From: Actinoallomurus sp048498315
GTDB lineage: Bacteria > Actinomycetota > Actinomycetes > Streptosporangiales > Streptosporangiaceae
Assembly: GCA_048498315.1 (NCBI GenBank)
Contig: JBEHYF010000191.1
Coordinates: 1 to 9,261 of the forward strand
Direction of reading: 5' to 3'
Length of the DNA: 9,261 nucleotides
Shown piece after piece: positions 1-4,797 of this stretch; position 1 is the first letter of the stretch, and each line of letters starts with the position of its first letter. The notes under the pieces are model-generated. The model saw only the letters and a list, made by a program, of their open reading frames with translations, was not told the origin of the DNA and made no database searches. Position numbers and translations under genes: made by a program.

Positions 1-222
1 TCAGAACGACTCGGCATCGGACTCGGCGACCTGGGGGATATCCTAGAAGAAGCGATGCTGCTTCCGGACCACCATAAGTGGTGCAGCTTCGTTGGCAATA
101 AGATCAGACGGACGCGAGGATACATCCTCGATACGCTTACGAGCATCTGGGCACACCACTGCCTCAGCAAGGAAGTCCGCGACGAGTTCGTTCAAAAGGT
201 CCGCGATCATCTAAAAAGCTAG
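1..222 (+). CDS. 3' end of an unidentified gene (partial)
   Basis: An open frame enters from the left edge and ends at TAG 220-222, giving the last 73 residues of a longer protein. The fragment is mixed helical and charged, with two Cys (C28 and C54 of the fragment), a basic stretch (KIRRTRG) and a Lys/Arg/Glu-rich C-terminal helix ending in HLKS. I recognise no family and see no membrane segment. Codon use is visibly more AT-rich (AAA, CTA, ATA-type codons) than in the conjugation genes downstream, which suggests a separate origin: cargo of the element or flanking DNA. The frame is judged real because it reads through in frame and stops just before the spacer leading to the regulator gene. 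With only one end visible, coding status is moderately sure and function unknown. Confidence 0.5.
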   Translation, partial: SERLGIGLGDLGDILEEAMLLPDHHKWCSFVGNKIRRTRGYILDTLTSIWAHHCLSKEVRDEFVQKVRDHLKS

Positions 223-288
223 GTGGGCACAAATCTCAGATGACACCTACATTCCAAGCAGCCAAGCCACCGGAAGTCGGTTACGCGG

Positions 289-1155
289 TTGGTGCAGACT
301 CTGCGTATGCGTGAGCTTCGACAGGAGTCGCTTCGGAAGCTTGGTCAGCATGTTCGGGAGCTACGAAATCAGGTCGGGTTGACCGGCGCGCAGTTGGCCG
401 ATCGCGCCGGCGTGACGCAGCCGACGGTGTCGAAGATCGAAACCGGTCGCATGTTGCCGAGTACCGAAGTGGTCGATCGGCTGGCCGGAGCTCTCGGCAT
501 AGATCAAGCCGAGCGGGCTGAACTGTTCGCATTGCTCCAGCGGGTTCATGCTCAGATCGCAGACGTTCGCCAATCAGGCAATGGCGCGTTGGCGCGACAG
601 CAGGCAATCAGCTATCGGGAACGGAACGCGGCGACGCTCGACTCATTCCAATGCGCGATGGTTCCGAGCCTGCTGCAGACAGCCGAGTACGCGCGGCGGG
701 TATTCGAGGCATCTCAGTACGAGGATGAGTGTGATCTTGGCCGTGCGGTGGCTACGCGGATCGACCGTCAAGGGGTGCTGTACGAGCGGGGCCGGCGGTT
801 CTCATTCGTGCTGACAGAGGGTGCGCTACGGACCTGGCCAGGTTCACTAGACGTGATGCGTGCGCAGTTGGCGAAGATCGTGGATGTCTCGACGCTGGAG
901 AGCGTTTCGGTGGCCCTCTTGCCGTGGTCGGCGAACGTGCCGACGTTCCCCCTGCACGGCTTCGTGATCTATGACGAGTCGACCGTCGCCGTGGAGACGT
1001 TTACGAGCGAGCTGCTGCTGAGCGACGAGCAAGAGATCGCGGTCTACCGGCGGACGTTCGCGGCCTTCCGCGAGGTGGCGCTTGTCGGGGATGAGATGCG
1101 GGAGCTTGTGTCACGGATCGCCCGAGATTACGACGAGTGGACCGCCAAAAGGTAG
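289..1155 (+). CDS. XRE-family HTH regulator with DUF5753-like C-terminal domain
   Basis: A 288-residue, probably DNA-binding transcription regulator. Residues about 17-72 form an XRE/Cro-type helix-turn-helix (LTGAQLADRAGVTQPTVSKI with the ETGR turn after it). The rest matches the DUF5753 type common in actinobacteria: a PSLLQTAEYAR motif at 126-136, LTEGALR at 175-181, and LPWSANVP followed by GFVIYDE at 211-230. Proteins of this kind usually sit beside a small HATPase or DUF397 protein, as in the whiJ-type loci of Streptomyces; here the HATPase gene follows. The start is uncertain: TTG 289, GTG 292 and ATG 307 are all in frame. GGAAG at 272-276 is the only purine-rich stretch upstream and favours 289 or 292. 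The gene is more AT-rich than those downstream. It has no CCCCCTAGAC motif in front of it, so it may be the regulator rather than a target of that motif. Confidence 0.9.
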   Translation: MVQTLRMRELRQESLRKLGQHVRELRNQVGLTGAQLADRAGVTQPTVSKIETGRMLPSTEVVDRLAGALGIDQAERAELFALLQRVHAQIADVRQSGNGALARQQAISYRERNAATLDSFQCAMVPSLLQTAEYARRVFEASQYEDECDLGRAVATRIDRQGVLYERGRRFSFVLTEGALRTWPGSLDVMRAQLAKIVDVSTLESVSVALLPWSANVPTFPLHGFVIYDESTVAVETFTSELLLSDEQEIAVYRRTFAAFREVALVGDEMRELVSRIARDYDEWTAKR

Positions 1156-1201
1156 AGGCATAATGCCTATGATTCCTTGAGGCTCAGGCATAGGCAGGAA
1201 T
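1156..1201. repeat. Nested inverted and direct repeats between the regulator and HATPase genes (operator candidate)
   Basis: Three overlapping symmetries are visible. AGGCAT-A-ATGCCT (1156-1168) is a palindrome with perfect 6-bp arms. TGCCTATG (1164-1171) and CATAGGCA (1189-1196) are perfect 8-bp inverted arms with a 17-base loop. AGGCATA occurs directly at 1156 and again at 1186, exactly 30 bp apart, close to three helical turns. ATTCC (1172-1176) and GGAAT (1197-1201) also pair. The arms flank a candidate -35 box, so a repressor bound here could block the HATPase promoter. The neighbouring XRE protein is the obvious candidate binder, but this is inference. Confidence 0.55.
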
Positions 1202-1206
1202 ACTCT
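1177..1206 (+). promoter_or_regulatory. Candidate promoter of the HATPase gene
   Basis: TTGAGG (1177-1182, close to TTGACA) and TACTCT (1201-1206, fits TAnnnT) are separated by 18 bases. A transcript would start near 1213 and carry motif copy 1 and the ribosome site in a short leader. The -35 box lies between the arms of the inverted repeat at 1164-1196. Found by eye only. Confidence 0.4.
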
Positions 1207-1223
1207 CGGTGTCCAGTGCATAG

Positions 1224-1233
1224 CCCCCTAGAC
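1224..1233 (+). repeat. CCCCCTAGAC motif, copy 1
   Basis: The motif lies directly before the AGGGAGG ribosome site of the HATPase gene. The 14-base context TAGCCCCCTAGACA (1221-1234) is identical to that of copy 4 (3485-3498). This is a likely regulatory site shared by three transcription units. Confidence 0.7.
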
Positions 1234-1246
1234 AGGGAGGTGCGCC

Positions 1247-1645
1247 GTGAGGCCACCCTGGACCCGCTGTCTGCCCGGCCTACCCGCATCGGTCACCGAA
1301 GCCCGCCGTTTCGTGACCGCCTACCTGCACGATCTCCCCTCCGAGATCGTCAGGCGTGCCGAACTGGTCGTCAGCGAACTGGCCACGAACGCGATCAAGC
1401 ACACGCGTAGCGGTCAGCCCGGAGGGATGCTCTGGGTAACCGTCACCGTCTTCGACACGGCGGTTCGCCTGTCGGTGACCGACCAGGGCAGCAGCACCGT
1501 TCCGGTCGCGCACGTGGCCGACGACTGCGCCGAGGGCGGCCGTGGGCTGCTGCTGATGGCGATGATGGTCAAGGACTGGGGCCACCACCACGAGCGTTCG
1601 TACTGCACGGTTTGGGCGCTGGTCGACGGGGTCGATCGGGTGTGA
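1247..1645 (+). CDS. ATP-binding protein, RsbW/anti-sigma-like HATPase
   Basis: A 132-residue cytoplasmic protein of the GHKL ATPase type (HATPase_c_2), the fold of anti-sigma kinases such as RsbW and SpoIIAB. The N-box is ELATNAIKHT at 44-53 (E44, N48, H52), the G1 box is TDQGS at 78-82 (D79, G81), and the G2 box is EGGRGLLLM at 96-104. The length is usual for the family. GTG 1247 is chosen because AGGGAGG (1234-1240) lies six bases before it. In actinobacteria such proteins are often paired with XRE/DUF5753 regulators, as here, and may modulate them or a sigma-like partner. A PP2C-like phosphatase is encoded two genes further on, but I see no STAS-domain anti-anti-sigma factor, so classical partner switching cannot be assumed. 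The kinase substrate, if any, is unknown. Confidence 0.88.
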   Translation: MRPPWTRCLPGLPASVTEARRFVTAYLHDLPSEIVRRAELVVSELATNAIKHTRSGQPGGMLWVTVTVFDTAVRLSVTDQGSSTVPVAHVADDCAEGGRGLLLMAMMVKDWGHHHERSYCTVWALVDGVDRV

Positions 1646-1712
1646 GTCCGCGGGGCGTCCCTCGGCTCCGGACGAGTCTGATCGGCCCTTCTTCTGTGCC
1701 CGTTTTGTCTAT

Positions 1713-1722
1713 CCCCCTAGAC
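1713..1722 (+). repeat. CCCCCTAGAC motif, copy 2
   Basis: This copy lies in the 104-base gap between the HATPase gene and the HTH gene, 15 bases before the GAGGAGGG ribosome site. The flanks are TAT upstream and TCGG downstream. It is part of the five-copy set. Confidence 0.7.
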
Positions 1723-1737
1723 TCGGTCCAGTGGATC

Positions 1738-1745
1738 GAGGAGGG
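1738..1745 (+). promoter_or_regulatory. Ribosome binding site that fixes the start of the HTH gene
   Basis: GAGGAGGG ends four bases before ATG 1750. The open frame reaches back to 1612, but that extension overlaps the HATPase gene and would translate through the motif at 1713-1722, so the start at 1750 is preferred. Confidence 0.8.
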
Positions 1746-1749
1746 CACG

Positions 1750-2592
1750 ATGTCGGATGAGGTCGACCGCATTGCGGCCACCAAGGATCCGTTCGTGCTG
1801 CTCCGCCTCGCCACCGAACGCCTCGCGTCCGCGCAGCAGGAGGTGACCGAGCTGGCGCGGTTGCGGCGGCGGGTCATCCAGGATCTGCACAGCCAGGGCC
1901 TGTCGTACGCCCAGATCGCCAAGCAGGCCGGTCTCAGCCGCGGGCGCATTCACCAGATCCGCCATACCGGCCCGGCGCCGGAAGGTGCGTTCCTGGGTAC
2001 CGGAGCGGTTACGGTCGTCACGCCGCTGCGCCCGGACCCCAAGAGTGACCGTGCTCATGTGACCTTGGATGACCTGACCGCCGGCAAGCGGCTGGAAGAT
2101 CTCGCCCGGAGCTTCGGCCTGGACGTCGGCTCGGAACACGTCGGTGTGAACGGTGAGATCGACCTGAACCGGCCTGGCCTGCTGGTCATCTGCGGCCCTC
2201 GGATGTCCGAGGCCGTCCGCGAGACCTATGAGAAGGATCCGGTCTTGTCGTGGCGGCGCTCTCCGGAGGGCACCTGGACGCTGCATGACTCCCGCGCTGG
2301 CAAGACGCTGCGGTCGGGTTCGGACGCTGATCCGGCCCGGCCGCATGACATCGGCTACCTCGGACGGCTTCCCCGCCCGGACGGCAAGGGCACAGTGCTG
2401 ACGATCGCCGGCGTCCACCCGCCCGGCTCGCTCGGTGTGGTCCATCTGCTCACCACCGAGATCGCCACCCTGTGGGGGAAGGTCGGTGATCGGCCGTTCT
2501 CCGTGGTCGTCGGTGTGGACTACGACCCGGATACCCATGAGCCGGCGAGCGTGGAGTTGCTGACGCCGCTGTATGAGCACGAGGACCTGTAG
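1750..2592 (+). CDS. HTH protein with an unrecognised conserved-looking C-terminal domain
   Basis: A 280-residue protein. After a helical N-terminus rich in Arg and Glu (about 15-45) comes a sigma-region-4-like helix-turn-helix, GLSYAQIAKQAGLSRGRIHQ (50-69), which suggests DNA binding. A variable linker follows (73-140). Residues about 141-262 look like an alpha/beta domain: RPGLLVICGPRMS (141-153), a middle part with WTLHD and DIGYLGRLPRPDGKGT (200-215), then VLTIAGVHPPGSLGVVHLL (216-234), and a last strand SVVVGVDYD (251-259). The pattern of a GPR turn, a DIGYLGRLP strand and an AGVH turn is reminiscent of a domain I have seen in actinobacterial HTH proteins, but I cannot name it. No sigma region 2 is visible, so it is not a complete sigma factor. 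Its stop codon abuts the start of the PP2C gene, so the two are probably translated together. Confidence 0.85.
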   Translation: MSDEVDRIAATKDPFVLLRLATERLASAQQEVTELARLRRRVIQDLHSQGLSYAQIAKQAGLSRGRIHQIRHTGPAPEGAFLGTGAVTVVTPLRPDPKSDRAHVTLDDLTAGKRLEDLARSFGLDVGSEHVGVNGEIDLNRPGLLVICGPRMSEAVRETYEKDPVLSWRRSPEGTWTLHDSRAGKTLRSGSDADPARPHDIGYLGRLPRPDGKGTVLTIAGVHPPGSLGVVHLLTTEIATLWGKVGDRPFSVVVGVDYDPDTHEPASVELLTPLYEHEDL

Positions 2593-3414
2593 ATGCGGGT
2601 CTGGCTCGCCTCGGATCCCGGCTCACCTGAGCGCCCGAACGAGGACTTCGCCGCCGCCTCGCATGACGTGGTCGTGCTGCTGGACGGGGCGGGCACTCCC
2701 CCAGGAACCGAATCCGGATGCTCGCACGGGGTGGCCTGGTACGCCCGCCAACTCGGTGCCCAGTTCCTCACCGAAGCCGGTGCGGTCCCCCGCAGGCCCT
2801 TGGCCGATGCGCTCGCGTCCGGGATCGAGCAGGTGAGGGACATGCACGATGGCGTCTGCGATCTCAGCCATCCCGATACCCCGTCAGCGACGGTAGTCGC
2901 CGTACGGCGGAGCGGCGCAGATCTGGAATACCTGGTGCTGGCCGATTCGGTCCTGGTGCTCGATGTGCTCGACAGGGATCCGGTCGTCGTGACCGATGAC
3001 CGCCTTGCCCGGACCAGCCGTAGCCTGCGCGCGCAGATGGACGCCCTGCCTACCGGTAGCGCCGAACACACCGAGGCACGCCGTGCCTACGCGCGAATGC
3101 TCGGTTCCTACCGCAACACCGACGGTGGATTCTGGGTCGCCAGCACCGACCCGGCCGCCGCCGCCCATGCCCTCACCGGATCGATTCGGCTCGACCGGGT
3201 GCGGGCGGTCGGGCTGTTCAGCGATGGCGCGAGTCGCCTGGCCGACCGCTTCCACCTGATGGACTGGGCCGACGTGCTCAAGCTCCTGGCCGCCGAAGGG
3301 CCGGCCGAGCTGATCCGCCGCGTCCGCGCCGCCGAAGACAGCGACCCGCACGGTGAGCGCTGGCCACGCGGCAAGGCAAGCGACGACGCCACCGCCGCCT
3401 ACTGCCTGTTCTAA
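2593..3414 (+). CDS. PP2C-like serine/threonine protein phosphatase
   Basis: A 273-residue, probably soluble protein with the landmarks of PP2C (PPM) phosphatases, which remove phosphate from Ser/Thr using two metal ions. These are RPNEDF at 14-19 (D18), VVVLLDGAG at 26-34 (metal ligand D31 and G32), SATVVAV at 98-104, LVLADSVLVL at 114-123 (in place of the usual GDS), GLFSDGASR at 207-215 (D211, G212), and DDAT at 264-267 near the C-terminus. All main acidic positions appear present, so it is likely active. ATG 2593 follows the TAG of the HTH gene with no gap, and GAGG (2581-2584) is the only ribosome-site-like stretch. The HTH protein and the nearby HATPase are the natural candidates for partner or substrate. 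The assignment rests on motifs; overall similarity to typical bacterial PP2C is moderate. Confidence 0.85.
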   Translation: MRVWLASDPGSPERPNEDFAAASHDVVVLLDGAGTPPGTESGCSHGVAWYARQLGAQFLTEAGAVPRRPLADALASGIEQVRDMHDGVCDLSHPDTPSATVVAVRRSGADLEYLVLADSVLVLDVLDRDPVVVTDDRLARTSRSLRAQMDALPTGSAEHTEARRAYARMLGSYRNTDGGFWVASTDPAAAAHALTGSIRLDRVRAVGLFSDGASRLADRFHLMDWADVLKLLAAEGPAELIRRVRAAEDSDPHGERWPRGKASDDATAAYCLF

Positions 3415-3439
3415 CGCGCCGACACCCCGGAGTCGTCAA

Positions 3440-3450
3440 CCCCCCTAGAC
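3440..3450 (+). repeat. CCCCCTAGAC motif, copy 3 (six C)
   Basis: CCCCCCTAGAC followed by AG. It is the left arm of the 14-bp inverted repeat with copy 5. Its TAGACA (3446-3451) also resembles a -35 box. Confidence 0.7.
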
Positions 3451-3474
3451 AGTTCGCCGGATCCGCCGTACCTT
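3446..3474 (+). promoter_or_regulatory. Candidate promoter of the pra-like operon
   Basis: TAGACA (3446-3451, one mismatch to TTGACA) and TACCTT (3469-3474, fits TAnnnT) are exactly 17 bases apart. Transcription would start near 3481, putting motif copies 4 and 5 and their hairpin in the leader. A protein bound to copy 3 would cover the -35 box. Found by eye; not proven. Confidence 0.4.
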
Positions 3475-3487
3475 GGATGGCGAATAG

Positions 3488-3497
3488 CCCCCTAGAC
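3488..3497 (+). repeat. CCCCCTAGAC motif, copy 4
   Basis: It shares the 14-base context TAGCCCCCTAGACA with copy 1. In the likely leader of the pra-like operon it can pair with copy 5. Confidence 0.7.
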
Positions 3498-3527
3498 ACC
3501 CGTCGTTGGAGGCGACGGCACTGATCT

Positions 3528-3538
3528 GTCTAGGGGGG
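3528..3538 (-). repeat. CCCCCTAGAC motif, copy 5 (inverted, six C)
   Basis: GTCTAGGGGGG on the + strand is the only inverted copy. It lies just before the AGAGGAGA ribosome site (3546-3553) of the pra-like gene. Confidence 0.7.
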
Positions 3539-3560
3539 TCGACACAGAGGAGATCACTGC

Positions 3561-3977
3561 ATGGCACTCAAAGGCGGTACTCGATTCAAGGTCACCATGG
3601 CCGACGTCTTCCCCAACGGCTGCAACCTGGTGCCCGCCTCGATCACCGAGGCCCAGGACTACGACGAGCGGTCGGGCCGACGCTCGCCCGCGAAGGACAA
3701 GGTCACCGGACAGCGGGTCTTCACCTGCCGGGTGATGGACATGGACCCGGAACTGGACGGCCGGTCGCGCGAGGTCGCGGTCAAGATCCTCGCCGACGTG
3801 CAGCCGGTCGCCCCGACCGGTGCCCCGTTCGAGCCGGTCGAGTTTGAGAACCTGACCGTCACCCCGTACGTCACCGACAAGGGCCGCATGGCCTTCTCAC
3901 TCCGAGCCACCGCGATCCTCGCCCCGAAGGGCGGCAAGGCGGCTGCGGCTGCCCCGGCCGGTAAGGCGGCGGCCTGA
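3561..3977 (+). CDS. pra: Pra-like plasmid replication, integration and excision activator
   Basis: A 138-residue protein resembling the actinobacterial family named after Pra of pSAM2, which switches on replication, excision and integration functions of the element. Typical features are the N-terminal MALKGGTRFKVTMADVFPNG, a DYDERSG...DKVTGQ stretch (33-51), a V-x-D-x-DP segment around 58-62, and PFEPVEFENLTVTPYVTDKG (89-108) followed by AFSLRATA. The tail (about 121-138) is a Lys/Gly/Ala-rich low-complexity stretch. No DNA-binding motif is obvious. ATG 3561 is preceded by AGAGGAGA (3546-3553). It is the first gene of a coupled run to the integrase, and the repeat-rich region upstream is the clearest control point of the window. 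The family match is from memory of its characteristic motifs; the mechanism is inferred. Confidence 0.78.
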   Translation: MALKGGTRFKVTMADVFPNGCNLVPASITEAQDYDERSGRRSPAKDKVTGQRVFTCRVMDMDPELDGRSREVAVKILADVQPVAPTGAPFEPVEFENLTVTPYVTDKGRMAFSLRATAILAPKGGKAAAAAPAGKAAA

Positions 3978-4225
3978 TGACCGGGCGGCCCACGGCGCTT
4001 TCGCTGCCGATCAAGACCCAGTCCGGTGCGGAGTTCCGCGTCTATCCCGGACGCAACCCGATCTTCACGATCCACGCCGGTCACGTGCTGGTCTCGCTCA
4101 CCCTCCCTGAGCGGCTGCTGCCCGATCACGTGGCGTTCGCTCGTGGCCTGGCCAAGCAGGCGGCCGACTACGCGGCCGAAGTCGAACGCCGCTACCGCAA
4201 CGGACACAGCAGGAGGACGACGTGA
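3977..4225 (+). CDS. Small conserved-type protein of the conjugation operon (82 aa), paralogue of the next gene
   Basis: An 82-residue protein of unknown function. A short strand-rich first half (FRVYPGR, IFTIHAGHVLVSLTLP) is followed by a C-terminal amphipathic helix, VAFARGLAKQAADYAAEVER (54-73), ending in a basic tail. The ATG shares its A with the TGA of the pra-like gene (3975-3977), so it is probably translated by coupling; only weak GGTAAGG-type sequence precedes it. The second half resembles that of the following 105-residue protein, which suggests duplication. No signal peptide or membrane segment is seen. It could be an accessory transfer or replication protein, but nothing in the sequence decides this. 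Confidence 0.75.
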   Translation: MTGRPTALSLPIKTQSGAEFRVYPGRNPIFTIHAGHVLVSLTLPERLLPDHVAFARGLAKQAADYAAEVERRYRNGHSRRTT

Positions 4226-4539
4226 CCGAACACGGCTACACCTACACCACACTGACCGCGAAGCCCGGAGAGCCGATGCGGGTTCACACCGCGTTCTACC
4301 TGGACGACACTGCCTCCATCCAGCTCGTGCCCGGCGAGAGAAGCCGGCGGCCGTTCTTGTCCATCGACCACGGCGACGTCGGCGTCTACATCGGCCCCCG
4401 CGCGAACGTCACGCCCACCACCCAGGACGTCGCCCTCATCCGCGACCTGGCCGAACAGGCGACGGCGCTGCTGGCCGAGGTCGAACGCCTCCACGCCGAA
4501 CACCACAACAGCCCCGACGCGTCTGCCTCGGCCGCCTGA
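4222..4539 (+). CDS. Small protein of the conjugation operon (105 aa), paralogue of the preceding gene
   Basis: A 105-residue protein of unknown function. Residues about 14-60 are strand-rich (MRVHTAFYLDD, ASIQLVPGE, FLSIDHGDVGVYIGP), followed by a helix VALIRDLAEQATALLAEVER (70-89) and a polar, Ala-rich tail. The strand-turn-helix half matches the preceding protein in spacing and in key residues (I-x-x-G-x-V, then V-A...R-x-LA-x-QA...AEVER). GTG 4222 overlaps the previous stop by four bases and is preceded by AGGAGGAC (4210-4217), a good ribosome site. The gene ends just before a strong hairpin that separates it from the translocase part of the operon. No membrane segment is visible. Confidence 0.75.
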   Translation: MTEHGYTYTTLTAKPGEPMRVHTAFYLDDTASIQLVPGERSRRPFLSIDHGDVGVYIGPRANVTPTTQDVALIRDLAEQATALLAEVERLHAEHHNSPDASASAA

Positions 4540-4547
4540 GGCCAAGC

Positions 4548-4583
4548 GGGGCGGCCGGAAGCTCTCACCCTTCCGGCCGCCCC
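4548..4583 (+). terminator. Perfect 14-bp hairpin, terminator or attenuator inside the operon
   Basis: GGGGCGGCCGGAAG (4548-4561) and CTTCCGGCCGCCCC (4570-4583) pair perfectly around an 8-base loop, nine bases after the stop of the 105-residue gene. No T-run follows, so it would be a U-less terminator, as often proposed for actinobacteria, or a processing or stability element that lowers expression of the translocase relative to the genes before it. Confidence 0.7.
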
Positions 4584-4608
4584 ATCGATCACCCTCACAC
4601 CTTCATCC

Positions 4609-4615
4609 GAAGGAG
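4609..4615 (+). promoter_or_regulatory. Ribosome binding site of the 57-residue four-cysteine gene
   Basis: GAAGGAG (4609-4615) lies eight bases before ATG 4624. This strong site is the main support that the very short frame is translated. Confidence 0.7.
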
Positions 4616-4623
4616 ATCGCCTC

Positions 4624-4797
4624 ATGTCTACCCGATCCAAGCGCCCGCGCTGTGCCGTGTGCCGCAACCGGCTCCCCACCAACAACGCCCACCGGGACAA
4701 GTGCCCGCCCTGCATCGGTCAGACGGTGCTGTTCCCCAAACGCCTCGCCGAACGCCTCTCCCGCCGCACCCGCCGCGTGGTCGGGGGTGGTCGGTGA
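4624..4797 (+). CDS. Small zinc-ribbon-like protein (57 aa)
   Basis: A 57-residue, very basic protein. Two CxxC pairs, C10-x-x-C13 and C27-x-x-C30, are spaced 13 residues apart, as in small zinc ribbons; this would bind one Zn(II). The N-terminus (STRSKRPR) and the C-terminal half (KRLAERLSRRTRR) are Arg/Lys-rich, fitting nucleic-acid binding. It has a strong ribosome site (GAAGGAG at 4609-4615), and its TGA (4795-4797) shares its A with the ATG of the translocase, so it is coupled to it. The role is unknown: it could load the translocase on DNA or act as a small regulator. Coding potential is supported by the ribosome site, the coupling and the cysteine pattern. Confidence 0.72.
   Translation: MSTRSKRPRCAVCRNRLPTNNAHRDKCPPCIGQTVLFPKRLAERLSRRTRRVVGGGR

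Larger units (their letters stand above)
3439..3539. repeat. Inverted repeats with two alternative hairpins before the pra-like gene
   Basis: ACCCCCCTAGACAG (3439-3452) and CTGTCTAGGGGGGT (3526-3539) are perfect 14-bp inverted arms. The right arm can instead pair with the nearer copy, CCCCCTAGACA (3488-3498) with TGTCTAGGGGG (3527-3537), 11 bp. An inner stem, CCGTCG (3500-3505) with CGACGG (3513-3518), would extend that second structure. The two folds exclude each other. The block ends seven bases before the ribosome site of the pra-like gene. Confidence 0.75.

Noticed and set aside
220..249. TAGGTG/CACCTA hairpin as a terminator of the left partial gene
   Set aside because: Only six pairs around an 18-base loop with no T-run; too weak to call.
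1229..1234. TAGACA within the motif as a -10 box for the HATPase gene
   Set aside because: No -35 box lies 16-18 bases upstream, and the start point would fall within or past the ribosome site. Other copies of the motif do not keep a promoter-like spacing either.
1612..1749. Upstream in-frame extension of the HTH gene
   Set aside because: It overlaps the end of the HATPase gene and runs through the motif at 1713-1722; a strong ribosome site stands before ATG 1750.
1717..2580. A 287-codon open frame on the - strand opposite the HTH gene
   Set aside because: The + frame has a ribosome site, an HTH and a coupled neighbour. The reverse frame is low in hydrophobic order and shows no motif.
3440..3538. 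The repeats as a CRISPR array or replication iterons
   Set aside because: There are only three copies, one inverted, with unequal spacing, and single copies stand before other genes. A regulatory site explains the placement better, though an origin role is not excluded.
4026..4796. Upstream in-frame extension of the translocase gene by 257 codons
   Set aside because: The extension is Arg/Pro/His-rich out-of-frame translation of three small genes and crosses the hairpin. TraB-type proteins begin near the membrane region, as with ATG 4797.
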